From Kineococcus sp. NBC_00420 (GTDB lineage: Bacteria; Actinomycetota; Actinomycetes; Actinomycetales; Kineococcaceae), in assembly GCF_036021035.1 (NCBI RefSeq), contig NZ_CP107930.1, positions 2,914,001-2,978,000 on the forward strand: a DNA stretch of 64,000 nucleotides, given 5' to 3'. Below are positions 8,874 through 16,571 of this stretch, one piece after another. A model generated the notes under the pieces. That model was not told where the DNA came from and made no database searches. It was given only the letters and a program-made list of their open reading frames with translations. The number at the start of each line of letters is the position of its first letter. Position 1 is the stretch's first letter. Made by a program: the position numbers and the translations under genes.

Positions 8874-9158
8874 ATGAGCACCGAGAGCACCGACAGCAAC
8901 GAGAGCACCGATCAGGTCGACGTGTTCGACAACGCCGAGGTCCACGCCGTCGAGGAGGGCGGCAGCCGCGAGAACGCCCGCTCCTCCGACTCCGGCCCGA
9001 TCCCCAGCCCTGCCCGCGACCCCCAGGACCCGTTCGGCCTCGAGGACGACGTCGCGGACGGGACCGGTGCGGGCGACCCGACGGCCGGGGTGCAGATCTC
9101 CGCGGAGGACCTCGCCGAGGCCGTCCCCGGCGACGACGGGCCCACCGGGACCCGCTAG
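8874..9158 (+). CDS. Small acidic hypothetical protein
   Basis: A 94-residue, strongly acidic, low-complexity protein (N-terminal Ser/Thr/Glu/Asp stretch, then PSPARDPQDPFGLEDD and a C-terminal GVQISAEDLAEAVPGDDG). It has no signal peptide, no membrane span and no cysteine. ATG is chosen because the acidic composition begins there; the Shine-Dalgarno match (CAGGGTGGG) is weak. Its stop overlaps the end of mscL by four bases on the opposite strand. No function is recognised; it looks like an intrinsically disordered cytosolic protein. Confidence 0.5.
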   Translation: MSTESTDSNESTDQVDVFDNAEVHAVEEGGSRENARSSDSGPIPSPARDPQDPFGLEDDVADGTGAGDPTAGVQISAEDLAEAVPGDDGPTGTR

Positions 9159-9580
9159 TCCCTGGTGTTCAGGGTCGGCGTGGTCCCGCCGGTCTGGCGG
9201 GCGAGCAGGTCGCGGATCTCGGTGAGCAGCAGGACGTCCTCGGACGGCGCCTTGGGCTCCGCGACCTCACCCCGCTTGCGCAGGGCGAGGAGCTTGTTGA
9301 CCGGCAGGACGATCACGAAGTAGACCGCAGCCGCGATGACCACGAAGTTGATGATCGCCGCGATGATGGCTCCGAAGCGGAACTCCGCGTTGTTGAGTTC
9401 GACGATCCACAACTGACTGGTGTCGGGAGCGCCCCCGATGGCCGCGATGAGCGGGGTGATGAGGTTGTCCACGATGGACTTGATGATCCCCGAGAACGCC
9501 GCCCCGATGACCACCGCGACTGCGAGGTCGATGACGTTGCCCCGCAGGATGAAGTCCTTGAAACCGTTGACGATCTTCAT
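9155..9580 (-). CDS. mscL: Large-conductance mechanosensitive channel MscL
   Basis: A 141-residue protein with the MscL layout: the amphipathic N-terminal helix MKIVNGFKDFILRGNVIDLA, pore-lining TM1 (VAVVIGAAFSGIIKSIVDNL, about residues 20-40), a periplasm-side loop, TM2 (IIAAIINFVVIAAAVYFVIV, about 71-92) and a charged C-terminal helix LLLTEIRDLLA. The channel opens under membrane tension to release solutes during osmotic downshift. The ATG start has GAAGGGGA upstream. It is divergent from the lycopene cyclase gene with 29 bases between the starts. Confidence 0.97.
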   Translation of the reverse strand: MKIVNGFKDFILRGNVIDLAVAVVIGAAFSGIIKSIVDNLITPLIAAIGGAPDTSQLWIVELNNAEFRFGAIIAAIINFVVIAAAVYFVIVLPVNKLLALRKRGEVAEPKAPSEDVLLLTEIRDLLARQTGGTTPTLNTRD

Positions 9581-9609
9581 GAGAGTCCCCTTCTCGAGCT
9601 CAGTGGTCC

Positions 9610-10758
9610 GTGACCGACCCTAGGGGCGTGGATCACACCCGCACCAGACTCACGATCGTCGGCCTCGGCGCGGCGGGCTCGAGCCTGGCCTGGCGCCTGG
9701 CCGGCACCGACGTCCCCTTCGACGTGGTCGAGGCCCCCCGCGGCGCGATCCAGCGGACCCAGGACCGCACCTGGAGCACCTGGGGGGCGAGCGGTCCCGG
9801 CCCGTTCGGTCACCTCGTCGCCGCGTCCTGGCCCCGGGTCCGCGTCGTCGGGGAGGACGGGACCGTCACCGCCGACCTCGGCTCGTGGCGCTACCGGATG
9901 CTGCACTCCACCGACCTCGACCGGGCCGTCCGCGAGCGCCTCGCGGTTCGCGGGGTCCCTGTGCGGGAGGAGGTCGTCGACGACGCTGCCGCGTTGGGGG
10001 GCCGCATCGTCGACACCCGACCCGTTCCGGTGCCGCGCACGGGTCGCACGCTGTTGTGGCAGCACTTCCTGGGTCACCGGGTCCGCACCGCCCGCCCGGT
10101 CTTCGACCCGCGCACGGTCACGCTGATGGACTTCCGCACGCCGCAGCCCGCGGGTGGGGTCGCGTTCGGCTACGTGCTGCCGACGTCGGCGACGGAGGCA
10201 CTCGTCGAGTACACCGAGTTCTCCGTCGACCTGCTCACCGACGAGCAGTACCGGGAGAGGCTGGGTTCGTACCTGGAGCGCGCGGGGATCGGTGCGCACG
10301 AGGTGCTGGGGGAGGAGCGGGGCGTCATCCCGATGACCGACGCGCGGTTCCCGACGTCGGGGGACCCGCGGGTGCTGCGCTGGGGGGCGAACTCCGGTTC
10401 GGTCCGTCCCTCGACGGGCTACTCGTTCACGGCTCTGCAGCGCCAGGCGGACGACCTCGCGCGGCAGGCGGTGCGAGGGGAGGGACTGCGGTTGCCGCCG
10501 GCGCACCGGCCGCGGCACCTGCTCATGGACTCCCTCGTCCTGCAGGCGATGGCCTCCGGCCGGGTGGACGGTGCCCGGTTCTTCGTGGACCTGTTCCGGC
10601 GCAACCCGGTCCACCGCGTGCTGGGTTTCCTCGACGGCTCCACGAGCCCCGTCGAGGACCTCCGCCTGATGGCGACGTCCCCCCGCGCCGCGATGCTCCG
10701 CACCGTCCTCGCCCGTGGTCCCGCTGGGTTTCCCCGCAGGATCACGGGCGGGAGGTGA
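9610..10758 (+). CDS. crtY: Lycopene cyclase (CrtY/CrtL type)
   Basis: A 382-residue FAD-dependent flavoprotein that would cyclise the psi-ends of lycopene to beta-rings. Evidence: IVGLGAAGSSLAWRL near the N-terminus (nucleotide-binding fold), RTWSTWG (family HTWSF motif), LVEYTEFS (family LIEDTxY motif), GVIPMT, and SGSVRPSTGYSF, the conserved C-terminal catalytic region of CrtY. Length is typical. No other carotenoid gene is in the window, so the remaining crt genes must be elsewhere. An alternative GTG at 9628 would remove six residues. The last codons overlap a hairpin at 10715-10745. Confidence 0.85.
   Translation: MTDPRGVDHTRTRLTIVGLGAAGSSLAWRLAGTDVPFDVVEAPRGAIQRTQDRTWSTWGASGPGPFGHLVAASWPRVRVVGEDGTVTADLGSWRYRMLHSTDLDRAVRERLAVRGVPVREEVVDDAAALGGRIVDTRPVPVPRTGRTLLWQHFLGHRVRTARPVFDPRTVTLMDFRTPQPAGGVAFGYVLPTSATEALVEYTEFSVDLLTDEQYRERLGSYLERAGIGAHEVLGEERGVIPMTDARFPTSGDPRVLRWGANSGSVRPSTGYSFTALQRQADDLARQAVRGEGLRLPPAHRPRHLLMDSLVLQAMASGRVDGARFFVDLFRRNPVHRVLGFLDGSTSPVEDLRLMATSPRAAMLRTVLARGPAGFPRRITGGR
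10715..10745. terminator. Bidirectional hairpin between crtY and yceI
   Basis: GTGGTCCCGCTGGG (10715-10728) pairs with CCCCGCAGGATCAC (10732-10745), 11 Watson-Crick plus one G-U pair across a three-base loop. It sits within the last codons of crtY between two convergent genes. It shares its sequence with hairpins at 29590-29620 and 48233-48263. There is no U-tract. Confidence 0.55.
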
Positions 10759-10761
10759 GGG

Positions 10762-11370
10762 TCAGGCGTTGAGGACGGCTTCGATGTCGAGTTCGAGGTC
10801 GACCTTGTCGGAGACGACGAGGCCCCCGTTGTCGAGCTTGGCGTCGAAGGAGAGGCCGAAGTCGCGACGGTTGATGGTGCCCTTGGCCGAGAACCCGGCG
10901 CGGGTGCCGCCGTAGGCGTCGGGGCCGAAGCCGGAGACCTCGAGGCCGAGGGTGATGGGCCGGGTGACGCCCTTGAGGGTCAGGTCGCCGGTGAGGACGA
11001 AGTCGTCGCCGTCGTGGGTCAGCGAGGTGGAGCGGAACGAGGCGGTGGGGTGGTTCTCGATCTCGAAGAAGTCGCCGCTCTTGATGTGACCGTCGCGCTG
11101 CTCGTTGAACGTGGTCACGGTGGTGACGTCGACCTCGGCGGTGACGGCCGAGCCGGCCGGGTCCTGGCTGGTGACGATCTCGCCGGACACGGAGCCCAGG
11201 CGGCCGCGGACCTTGCTGACGGCCATGTGGCGCACGGTGAAGGACACCTCGGAGTGCGAGGCGTCGATGGTCCACGTCCCGGCCAGGTAGCCGGGGACGA
11301 CGGGCAGTGCGCCCGTCGTCGTCGTGGTGGTGGACTCCGCGTCCTTGGTCTTTCCGCCGAACCAGCCCAT
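10762..11370 (-). CDS. YceI-family protein
   Basis: A 202-residue YceI-like lipocalin-fold protein, a family that binds polyisoprenoids or other lipids and is often stress-induced. Residues 1-30 are a linker without a signal peptide (MGWFGGKTKDAEST...), after which the domain starts with AGTWTIDASHSEVSFTVRHM. Other landmarks are VRGRLGSVSGEI, DGHIKSGDFFEIENHP, LTLKGVTRPITL and INRRDFGLSF, all characteristic. The ATG has GGAGGTCACC upstream. The promoter region carries a 12-bp palindrome identical to one at the marR/DODA locus, so shared MarR control is likely. Confidence 0.93.
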   Translation of the reverse strand: MGWFGGKTKDAESTTTTTTGALPVVPGYLAGTWTIDASHSEVSFTVRHMAVSKVRGRLGSVSGEIVTSQDPAGSAVTAEVDVTTVTTFNEQRDGHIKSGDFFEIENHPTASFRSTSLTHDGDDFVLTGDLTLKGVTRPITLGLEVSGFGPDAYGGTRAGFSAKGTINRRDFGLSFDAKLDNGGLVVSDKVDLELDIEAVLNA

Positions 11371-11387
11371 GGTGACCTCCGCTAGGT

Positions 11388-11444
11388 GTTTGCAGCTTCA
11401 ACTGCTCACCAGTGACGGTACACGGAGGTCGTTCAAGCGTCAAC
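11388..11444. promoter_or_regulatory. Two MarR-like operator half-palindromes upstream of yceI
   Basis: TTCAAGCGTCAA at 11432-11443 is the exact reverse complement of TTGACGCTTGAA at 43020-43031, next to a MarR gene. A second, degenerate copy (TTGCAGCTTCAA, 11390-11401 region) lies closer to the yceI start. The two sites are about 42 bases (four helical turns) apart, in the 78-base space upstream of yceI. Confidence 0.6.
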
Positions 11445-11448
11445 TACT

Positions 11449-12102
11449 TCAGACGACGGTGCCCCGTTCGAAGAACCAGGTCACCACGAGGGCTCCCGGG
11501 TCCACGACCCCGTCGACCACGGTGTGCCGGGTCCCGTCGGCCGCGGCGCGGTAGGCGGCGTGCAGAGCGGCCACCGCCGGGACGTCCGCGACGTCGGCCC
11601 CGGCGAGGGCGTCGGCGGCCGGCGCCATCGCGTCGACGAGCGACCCGGCACCCGGTGCGGGTGCCCCGGCGCGCTGGACGGCGAACATCCCGGCCCAGGC
11701 CGCGTCGGCCAGTTCGTGGGTGCCGGCCTCGCGTCCGCAGGACCGCGCGAACTCCGCGAACCACGGCCCGAGCAGGGTGGGGATGCCGGGGACGGAGGCG
11801 AACCCGACCGCGACGGCGTCGAACACGTCCGCGGCCAGGACCGGCGGCGTCTTCGCCAGGATCGCGTCGGCGGCGCGGGCCGCCTCCTCGAGTTCCGGGC
11901 CGAGGCCGCGCAGTTCCTCCCCGCGGGAGGACACCTGCTCCTCGAAGCCTCGCCACCAGGCCAGGACGCGTCGCACGTCCAGGTCGGCCACCCGCGTCCC
12001 CGCGACCGCTGCGACCCGGTGTCCGTCCTCGCGCAGTTCCAGGACGTTCTCCGCCTCGGTGGCGACGTCCGTCGCCACGCGGGTCGTCTGTCGTTCCTTC
12101 AC
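11449..12102 (-). CDS. Hypothetical protein, Ala-rich, helical
   Basis: A 217-residue protein that I do not recognise. It starts with KERQTTRVATDVATEAENVLELREDG, continues with an Ala/Val/Asp-rich, mostly helical core (WWRGFEEQVSSRGEELRGL, LAADVFDAVAVGFASVPGIPTLLGPWFAEFAR) and ends in a beta-rich VVDPGALVVTWFFERG. There is no signal peptide, no membrane helix, and no evident catalytic motif. One Cys (SCGREAG). Codon usage matches neighbours and the frame is clearly more protein-like than its complements, so the gene is probably real. It is transcribed away from the GNAT gene and ends just upstream of the yceI operators. Confidence 0.6.
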   Translation of the reverse strand: MKERQTTRVATDVATEAENVLELREDGHRVAAVAGTRVADLDVRRVLAWWRGFEEQVSSRGEELRGLGPELEEAARAADAILAKTPPVLAADVFDAVAVGFASVPGIPTLLGPWFAEFARSCGREAGTHELADAAWAGMFAVQRAGAPAPGAGSLVDAMAPAADALAGADVADVPAVAALHAAYRAAADGTRHTVVDGVVDPGALVVTWFFERGTVV

Positions 12103-12186
12103 GGTGCACCTTCCTCAACGCCGAGGATCACGCTCCGAACGAGCGTGGCACGCGGTGCGACGGATCGCCACCTCTAGTGTGGCAAC

Positions 12187-12696
12187 GTGGACGTGGTGCT
12201 GAGGGGGGTCGACGAGGCCGACTGGCGGCGCTGGCGCGACCTGCGTCTGCGCATGCTCGAGGACACCCCGCTGGCCTTCGCCGAGACCCTCGAGACGGCC
12301 CGCCACCACGACGAGGCCGAGTGGCGCTTCCGCGTCCGCCGCACCCGCGAACCGGGGAGTTCCACCGTCGTCGCCCAGGCCGGCGAACGGTGGGTGGGCA
12401 CCATGAGCGCCTTCACCCACCCGCAGGAGGGACTGTTCCTCGTCTCCGTCTTCGTCGATCCCGCTCATCGGGGTGCGGGGCTCGCGGACCGGTTGCTCGC
12501 CGAGGTCCTGCGCTGGGCGCGCAGTCGCCCCGGGGCCACCCGCATGACGTTGCACGTCCACGAGGACAACCCGAGGGCGCAGGGTTTCTACCGGCGCTGG
12601 GGTTTCCGCGACACCGGTGTCCGGGTTCCCTACGACCTCGACCCGACGCAGGACGAGGTGGAGATGCGCCTGGAGTTCGCCGACCCCGGCCGCTGA
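12187..12696 (+). CDS. GNAT-family N-acetyltransferase
   Basis: A 169-residue GCN5-related acetyltransferase. The acetyl-CoA pyrophosphate loop is VDPAHRGAGLADRLL (family Q/RxxGxG/A) near residue 93-107, preceded by beta-4 (GLFLVSVFVDP) and followed by TRMTLHVHEDNPRAQGFYRRWGFR, the C-terminal NxxAxxfYxkxGF hallmark. The substrate (protein N-terminus, antibiotic, polyamine) cannot be predicted. It is a single gene starting from GTG, divergent from the hypothetical at 11449-12102. Confidence 0.88.
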   Translation: MDVVLRGVDEADWRRWRDLRLRMLEDTPLAFAETLETARHHDEAEWRFRVRRTREPGSSTVVAQAGERWVGTMSAFTHPQEGLFLVSVFVDPAHRGAGLADRLLAEVLRWARSRPGATRMTLHVHEDNPRAQGFYRRWGFRDTGVRVPYDLDPTQDEVEMRLEFADPGR

Positions 12697-12799
12697 CTCC
12701 CCGGCGTGTGTTCCCGGGTTCCGAGGTGGTGCTGGGGCCCTCCGGGACCTGATCGTCCCGGCCAGGACGTCGCAGATTCCCGGAGGTCACGGAGAGTAG

Positions 12800-12840
12800 T
12801 CTCAAGAACAACTTCTCAGTGCTCAAGCGTGCTCAGGAAC
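12800..12840 (+). repeat. Clustered CTCA direct repeats upstream of the GHLR gene
   Basis: CTCAAG, CTCAG, CTCAAG and CTCAGG begin at 12801, 12815, 12822 and 12832; the last two are part of GTGCTCA boxes exactly 10 bases apart. They lie 60-100 bases upstream of a small secreted-protein gene in an otherwise empty 204-base gap, and may be a transcription-factor array. Confidence 0.35.
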
Positions 12841-12900
12841 CCGCCGATGCTCGGGTTGTCGGTGACACTCAGTCCCGGCCCTGACTGACTGGAGCTCGAC

Positions 12901-13134
12901 GTGACCATGCCCCGCACGCTCGCCGCCGTCCTCGTCTCCGGTGCTCTCCTCGCCGGCGGCGCAGCCCTGGCGCCCGCCGCGTCGGCCGCCGGGAACCCCA
13001 CCGGCACCACTGGTCACCTGCGCACCGTCACCACCGTCAAGACGGCCGCGAAGGTCACCGCGACCACCGACGGCCACCTGCGCTCCGTCACCGACGGCCA
13101 CCTCCGCTCGATCACCGCGGGTCACCTGCGCTGA
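12901..13134 (+). CDS. Tiny secreted protein with GHLR repeats
   Basis: A 77-residue precursor starting at GTG, with GGAG six bases upstream. Residues 1-29 are a clear Sec signal peptide (basic start, LAAVLVSGALLAGGAALAP core, ASA cleavage site near 27-29). The mature peptide of about 48 residues is built around four GHLR units at residues 38-41, 58-61, 66-69 and 74-77, the last being the C-terminus; the spacing tightens to eight residues (DGHLRSVT, DGHLRSIT). It is rich in Thr, Val, His and Arg and has no Cys. No family is recognised. It is followed 52 bases later by the GH15 gene on the same strand. Confidence 0.7.
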   Translation: MTMPRTLAAVLVSGALLAGGAALAPAASAAGNPTGTTGHLRTVTTVKTAAKVTATTDGHLRSVTDGHLRSITAGHLR

Positions 13135-13186
13135 CACGCCGGGCCCTGTGTCCATCCGGGTGCTCCGCTCGGGAGAAGATGGGCCA

Positions 13187-15031
13187 ATGGCCAGGATCGA
13201 GGACTACGCGCTCATCGGTGATCTCCACACCGCCGCGCTGATCGACCGCACCGGATCGATCGACTGGCTCTGCTTCCCGAGGTTCGACTCCCCGGCCTGC
13301 TTCGCCGCGTTGCTCGACACCCCGGACGCGGGACGCTGGCGACTGGGACCCGTCGGTGGGGCCACGTGCAGTCGCCGCCGCTACCGCGGCAGCTCGCTGA
13401 TCCTGGAGACGGAGTGGGACACCCCGGACGGCACCGTCCGCGTCACCGACTTCATGCCGCCGCGCGGCAACCACCCCGACGTCATCCGCATCGTCGAGGG
13501 CCTCGAGGGCGAGGTCCGGATGAGTTCCGAGCTCGCCCTCCGCTTCGACTACGGGTCGATCGTGCCGTGGGTCCGCCGGCGCGGCGACGAGCTCGAGGCC
13601 GTCGCCGGACCGGACTCGGTCTGGTTCTGGAGCACCACCGACATCCAGGGACGCGACCTCACGTCCGTCTCCGACTTCGTCATCACCGAGGGTGAGCGCG
13701 TCCCGTTCGTCCTGACGTGGGGCAAGAGCCACGAGAAGATGCCGCACCGCCCGGACCCCTTCCACGCCCTGCAGGACACCCTCGACTTCTGGGGGGACTG
13801 GAGCCAGGCGGAGACCGTCGAGGGGCACTGGGAAGAGGCCGTCACGCGGTCGCTGGTGGTGCTCAAGGCCATGACCTACGCCCCCACAGGGGGAATAGTG
13901 GCCGCGGTCACGACGTCGCTGCCCGAGGAGATCGGGGGCACCCGCAACTGGGACTACCGCTACTGCTGGCTGCGCGACGCCACCTACACCCTGCAGGCCA
14001 TGCTGCTCTCCGGCCACGTCGAGGAGGCCGGGGCCTGGCGCGACTGGCTGCTGCGGACGGTCGCCGGCGACCCCGGCGACCTGCAGATCATGTACGGCCT
14101 CGACGGCACCCGGCGCCTGCCCGAGATGGAACTGCCGTGGCTCAAGGGCTACGAGGGCTCCTCCCCGGTCCGCATCGGCAACGAGGCCGCCGGCCAGCTG
14201 CAGCTCGACGTGTGGGGCGAGGTCCTGGACAGCCTCTTCCTCGCCCGCCAGGCCGGCCTGGAACGCGAGGACGACTCGTGGAACCTGCAGAAGGCCCTCA
14301 TGCACCACCTCGAGGCGCGGTGGCAGGAGGCCGACAACGGTCTGTGGGAGATGCGCGGCGACCGCCGCCACTTCACCCACTCCAAGGTCATGGCCTGGGT
14401 CGCGGCGGACCGGATGGTGCGCAGCGTCGAGGAGTTCGGCCTGCCCGGACCGGTGCAGCGCTGGCGCCGCGTGCGGGACGAGATCCGCGCCGACGTCCTC
14501 GCGAACGGGGTCTCCCCGACGACGGGGACGTTCACCCAGTCCTACGGTTCCGACAACCTCGACGCGAGCCTGCTGCTCATCCCGCGCGTCGGTTTCCTGC
14601 CCTTCGACGACCCCCGCGTCGTGGCGACGGTCGACGCGATCCAGCGCGACCTGACCCAGGACGGGCTCGTGATGCGTTACCGGACGGAGGAGTCCGGCGA
14701 CGGGTTGCCCGGTTCCGAAGGGGTCTTCCTGGCCTGCTCGTTCTGGCTCGTCGACGCCCTGCACGGCATCGGCCGGACCGAGGAGGCGCGGGCGCTGTTC
14801 AACCGCCTGCTGTCGCTGCGCAACGACGTCGGGCTGCTGGCCGAGGAGTACGACCCCGTCTCCAAGCGTCAGCTCGGCAACTTCCCGCAGGCCTTCAGCC
14901 ACTTCCCGCTCGTCGTCGCCGCCCACCACCTCACCAGCGGTGACGGCGGCGGACGCAGCGACGAGGTGAGCGACGACGTGTCCGACGGGGTCGATGAGAC
15001 CCTCGGCGGCGAGGTCCCCGCCCACTCCTGA
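13187..15031 (+). CDS. GH15 glycoside hydrolase (trehalase/glucoamylase-like)
   Basis: A 614-residue cytoplasmic protein of glycoside hydrolase family 15, close in layout to mycobacterial trehalases. It begins MARIEDYALIGDLHTAALI, the typical N-terminal beta-sandwich start; IDWLCFPRFDSPACFAALLD follows. In the (alpha/alpha)6 barrel, GGTRNWDYRYCWLRDA, GYEGSSPVRIGNEAAGQLQ and NGLWEMRG (general acid Glu) are present, and LLAEEYDP near the C-terminus supplies the second Glu. The tail (GGGRSDEVSDDVSDG) is acidic and disordered. The ATG start has GGAGAAG upstream. It probably cleaves trehalose or short alpha-glucans; the substrate is not certain. Confidence 0.9.
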   Translation: MARIEDYALIGDLHTAALIDRTGSIDWLCFPRFDSPACFAALLDTPDAGRWRLGPVGGATCSRRRYRGSSLILETEWDTPDGTVRVTDFMPPRGNHPDVIRIVEGLEGEVRMSSELALRFDYGSIVPWVRRRGDELEAVAGPDSVWFWSTTDIQGRDLTSVSDFVITEGERVPFVLTWGKSHEKMPHRPDPFHALQDTLDFWGDWSQAETVEGHWEEAVTRSLVVLKAMTYAPTGGIVAAVTTSLPEEIGGTRNWDYRYCWLRDATYTLQAMLLSGHVEEAGAWRDWLLRTVAGDPGDLQIMYGLDGTRRLPEMELPWLKGYEGSSPVRIGNEAAGQLQLDVWGEVLDSLFLARQAGLEREDDSWNLQKALMHHLEARWQEADNGLWEMRGDRRHFTHSKVMAWVAADRMVRSVEEFGLPGPVQRWRRVRDEIRADVLANGVSPTTGTFTQSYGSDNLDASLLLIPRVGFLPFDDPRVVATVDAIQRDLTQDGLVMRYRTEESGDGLPGSEGVFLACSFWLVDALHGIGRTEEARALFNRLLSLRNDVGLLAEEYDPVSKRQLGNFPQAFSHFPLVVAAHHLTSGDGGGRSDEVSDDVSDGVDETLGGEVPAHS

Positions 15032-15041
15032 CGCCTCGGGG

Positions 15042-15416
15042 TCAGTCCTCGACGGTGACCGAGACCCGGTCCGGGTAGAACGCCACGTGGCCGGTGATCG
15101 GGGCCACCGCGGGGGAGGCGTCCTCGTAGGTCCAGACCGCGTCGGTGAGCTCCGCACCGTCCACGGTCAGCGAGTAGTACGACGCCTCACCCTTGTAGGG
15201 GCACCACGACGTGGTGGCGGTCTTGCGCAGGAGGGCCGGGTCGACGTCGGCCAGCGGCAGGTACTGCACGGCCGGGTAGGTCGACTCCTGCAGCGTCTGC
15301 GCCGACGTCGAGGTGGCGACCACGGTGTCGCCCACGCGCGCGACGACGCGCCCGGACGTCGGGGTGACGGTGATGGGGTGGTCCGGTCCGGGGGTCTTGT
15401 GCTGGCGAGTGCTCAT
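15042..15416 (-). CDS. DUF427-domain protein
   Basis: A 124-residue protein with the DUF427 fold: PGPDHPITVTPTSGRVVARV at the start, an ESTYPAVQYLPLADVD segment, and WCPYKGEASYYSL, the defining motif, near residue 78-90, ending VAFYPDRVSVTV. The family is widespread in actinobacteria and fungi; its biochemical role is unproven. It converges on the GH15 gene with 10 bases between stops. A longer open frame upstream exists only as a mirror of the GGDEF gene, so the ATG at 15416 is taken. Confidence 0.85.
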   Translation of the reverse strand: MSTRQHKTPGPDHPITVTPTSGRVVARVGDTVVATSTSAQTLQESTYPAVQYLPLADVDPALLRKTATTSWCPYKGEASYYSLTVDGAELTDAVWTYEDASPAVAPITGHVAFYPDRVSVTVED

Positions 15417-15492
15417 GTCCAGGGCAACCCCCGGACGAGCCGCCCTCTTCCGCCGCGCCACTGCTCCGGAAGGACGAAGTTCGTCACCGGGG

Positions 15493-15523
15493 GGTTGAGA
15501 CGTCGGACCCGGTGCCCGATACC
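15493..15523 (+). promoter_or_regulatory. Possible promoter of membrane diguanylate cyclase
   Basis: TTGAGA at 15495-15500, 17 bases, then GATACC at 15518-15523 would start transcription near 15529, the GTG itself (leaderless). The surrounding block GGTTGAGACGTCGG matches 13 of 14 bases upstream of the PspC gene (1569-1582). Confidence 0.35.
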
Positions 15524-15528
15524 GGAAC

Positions 15529-16569
15529 GTGGACTCAACTCCCCGCACCGTCGGTCGGAAGGGTGCCCTGCTGTGGTCGCTGAGTGCCCGGAACCCGCGC
15601 TCGGCCCGCCTGTGGGCGGCCGTCGCGCTCATGACCACGATCGTGACCTGCCTGGTCTCCGGTGCCACCACCATGGGCGGACTGCACTCCGCCAAGATCA
15701 TCGCCCTGCTCGGCCTGGGCGCGCTGTCGGCGGTGCTGCTGAGCCTGCCGGTCGAACGGACGGCGCCGCTGGTCGTCCTCGCTCCCCTCGCCGGGGTCGG
15801 GGCCGTCGTGTGGCTCGACGTGCTCAGCCACGACGCGGGGGTCACCGGCCAGGTCTTCTTCGTCGTCCCGGTCGTCTGGGCGGCCGCGCAGCTCCGGTTC
15901 GCGGGCGCGCTCGTCGTCACGGTCGCCACCCTCACGGGCGAGGCGGTCGTCGTCTTCACCTTCCTGCCCATCGACCAGGCCGTGACCGACTTCGCCTACC
16001 TGACCGTCCTGCTGCTGCTGGTCGGTGGTGTCCTCACCCGGGCCGGGGCCACCCAGGAACGGCTCGTCGAGCAGTTGCGGCTCCAGGCCGGCGTCGACCC
16101 CCTCACCGGGCTCGTCACCCGCCGGGTCCTGGACTCCGCCACCGAGGCCGCCGTCCGCGCCACCGGGAACACGGCCCTCGTCGTCATCGACCTCGACCGG
16201 TTCAAGGCCGTCAACGACACCTTCGGCCACCTCGGCGGGGACGCGGCGCTCGCCCACGTCGCGAACCTGCTGACCGGCTGCTGCCGCGACGGCGACGTCG
16301 TGGCCCGGATGGGTGGGGACGAGCTCGCCGTCCTGATGCTGGACTGCACGGCCGAGACCGCCGCCCGTCGCGCGCAGGCGTTCGTCGACGTCGTCCGCCG
16401 CACGCCCCTCCAGCTGCCCGGCGGGGTCGTCGTGCCGCTCTCGATCAGCGCCGGGCTGTCGTCGATGACCCTCGGGGTGACCCGCGCCGAGGACCTCTAC
16501 GCCCGCGCCGACTCCGCGCTCTACGAGGCGAAGCGGGCCGGTCGCGACCGTCTCGCCCACGCCGCCTGA
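15529..16569 (+). CDS. Membrane diguanylate cyclase (GGDEF)
   Basis: A 346-residue protein with about six N-terminal transmembrane helices (residues 28-175, for example LWAAVALMTTIVTCLVSGA and YLTVLLLLVGGVL) and a C-terminal GGDEF domain from VDPLTGLVTRRVLD. The substrate-binding DLDRFKAVNDTFGHLGG is intact. The A-site reads GGDEL rather than GGDEF; the catalytic Gly-Gly-Asp-Glu is kept, so activity is plausible. CRDGDVVARMGGDE has RDGD where an RxxD inhibitory site is expected. It converges on a GNAT gene with two bases between stops. Confidence 0.9.
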   Translation: MDSTPRTVGRKGALLWSLSARNPRSARLWAAVALMTTIVTCLVSGATTMGGLHSAKIIALLGLGALSAVLLSLPVERTAPLVVLAPLAGVGAVVWLDVLSHDAGVTGQVFFVVPVVWAAAQLRFAGALVVTVATLTGEAVVVFTFLPIDQAVTDFAYLTVLLLLVGGVLTRAGATQERLVEQLRLQAGVDPLTGLVTRRVLDSATEAAVRATGNTALVVIDLDRFKAVNDTFGHLGGDAALAHVANLLTGCCRDGDVVARMGGDELAVLMLDCTAETAARRAQAFVDVVRRTPLQLPGGVVVPLSISAGLSSMTLGVTRAEDLYARADSALYEAKRAGRDRLAHAA

Positions 16570-16571
16570 GC

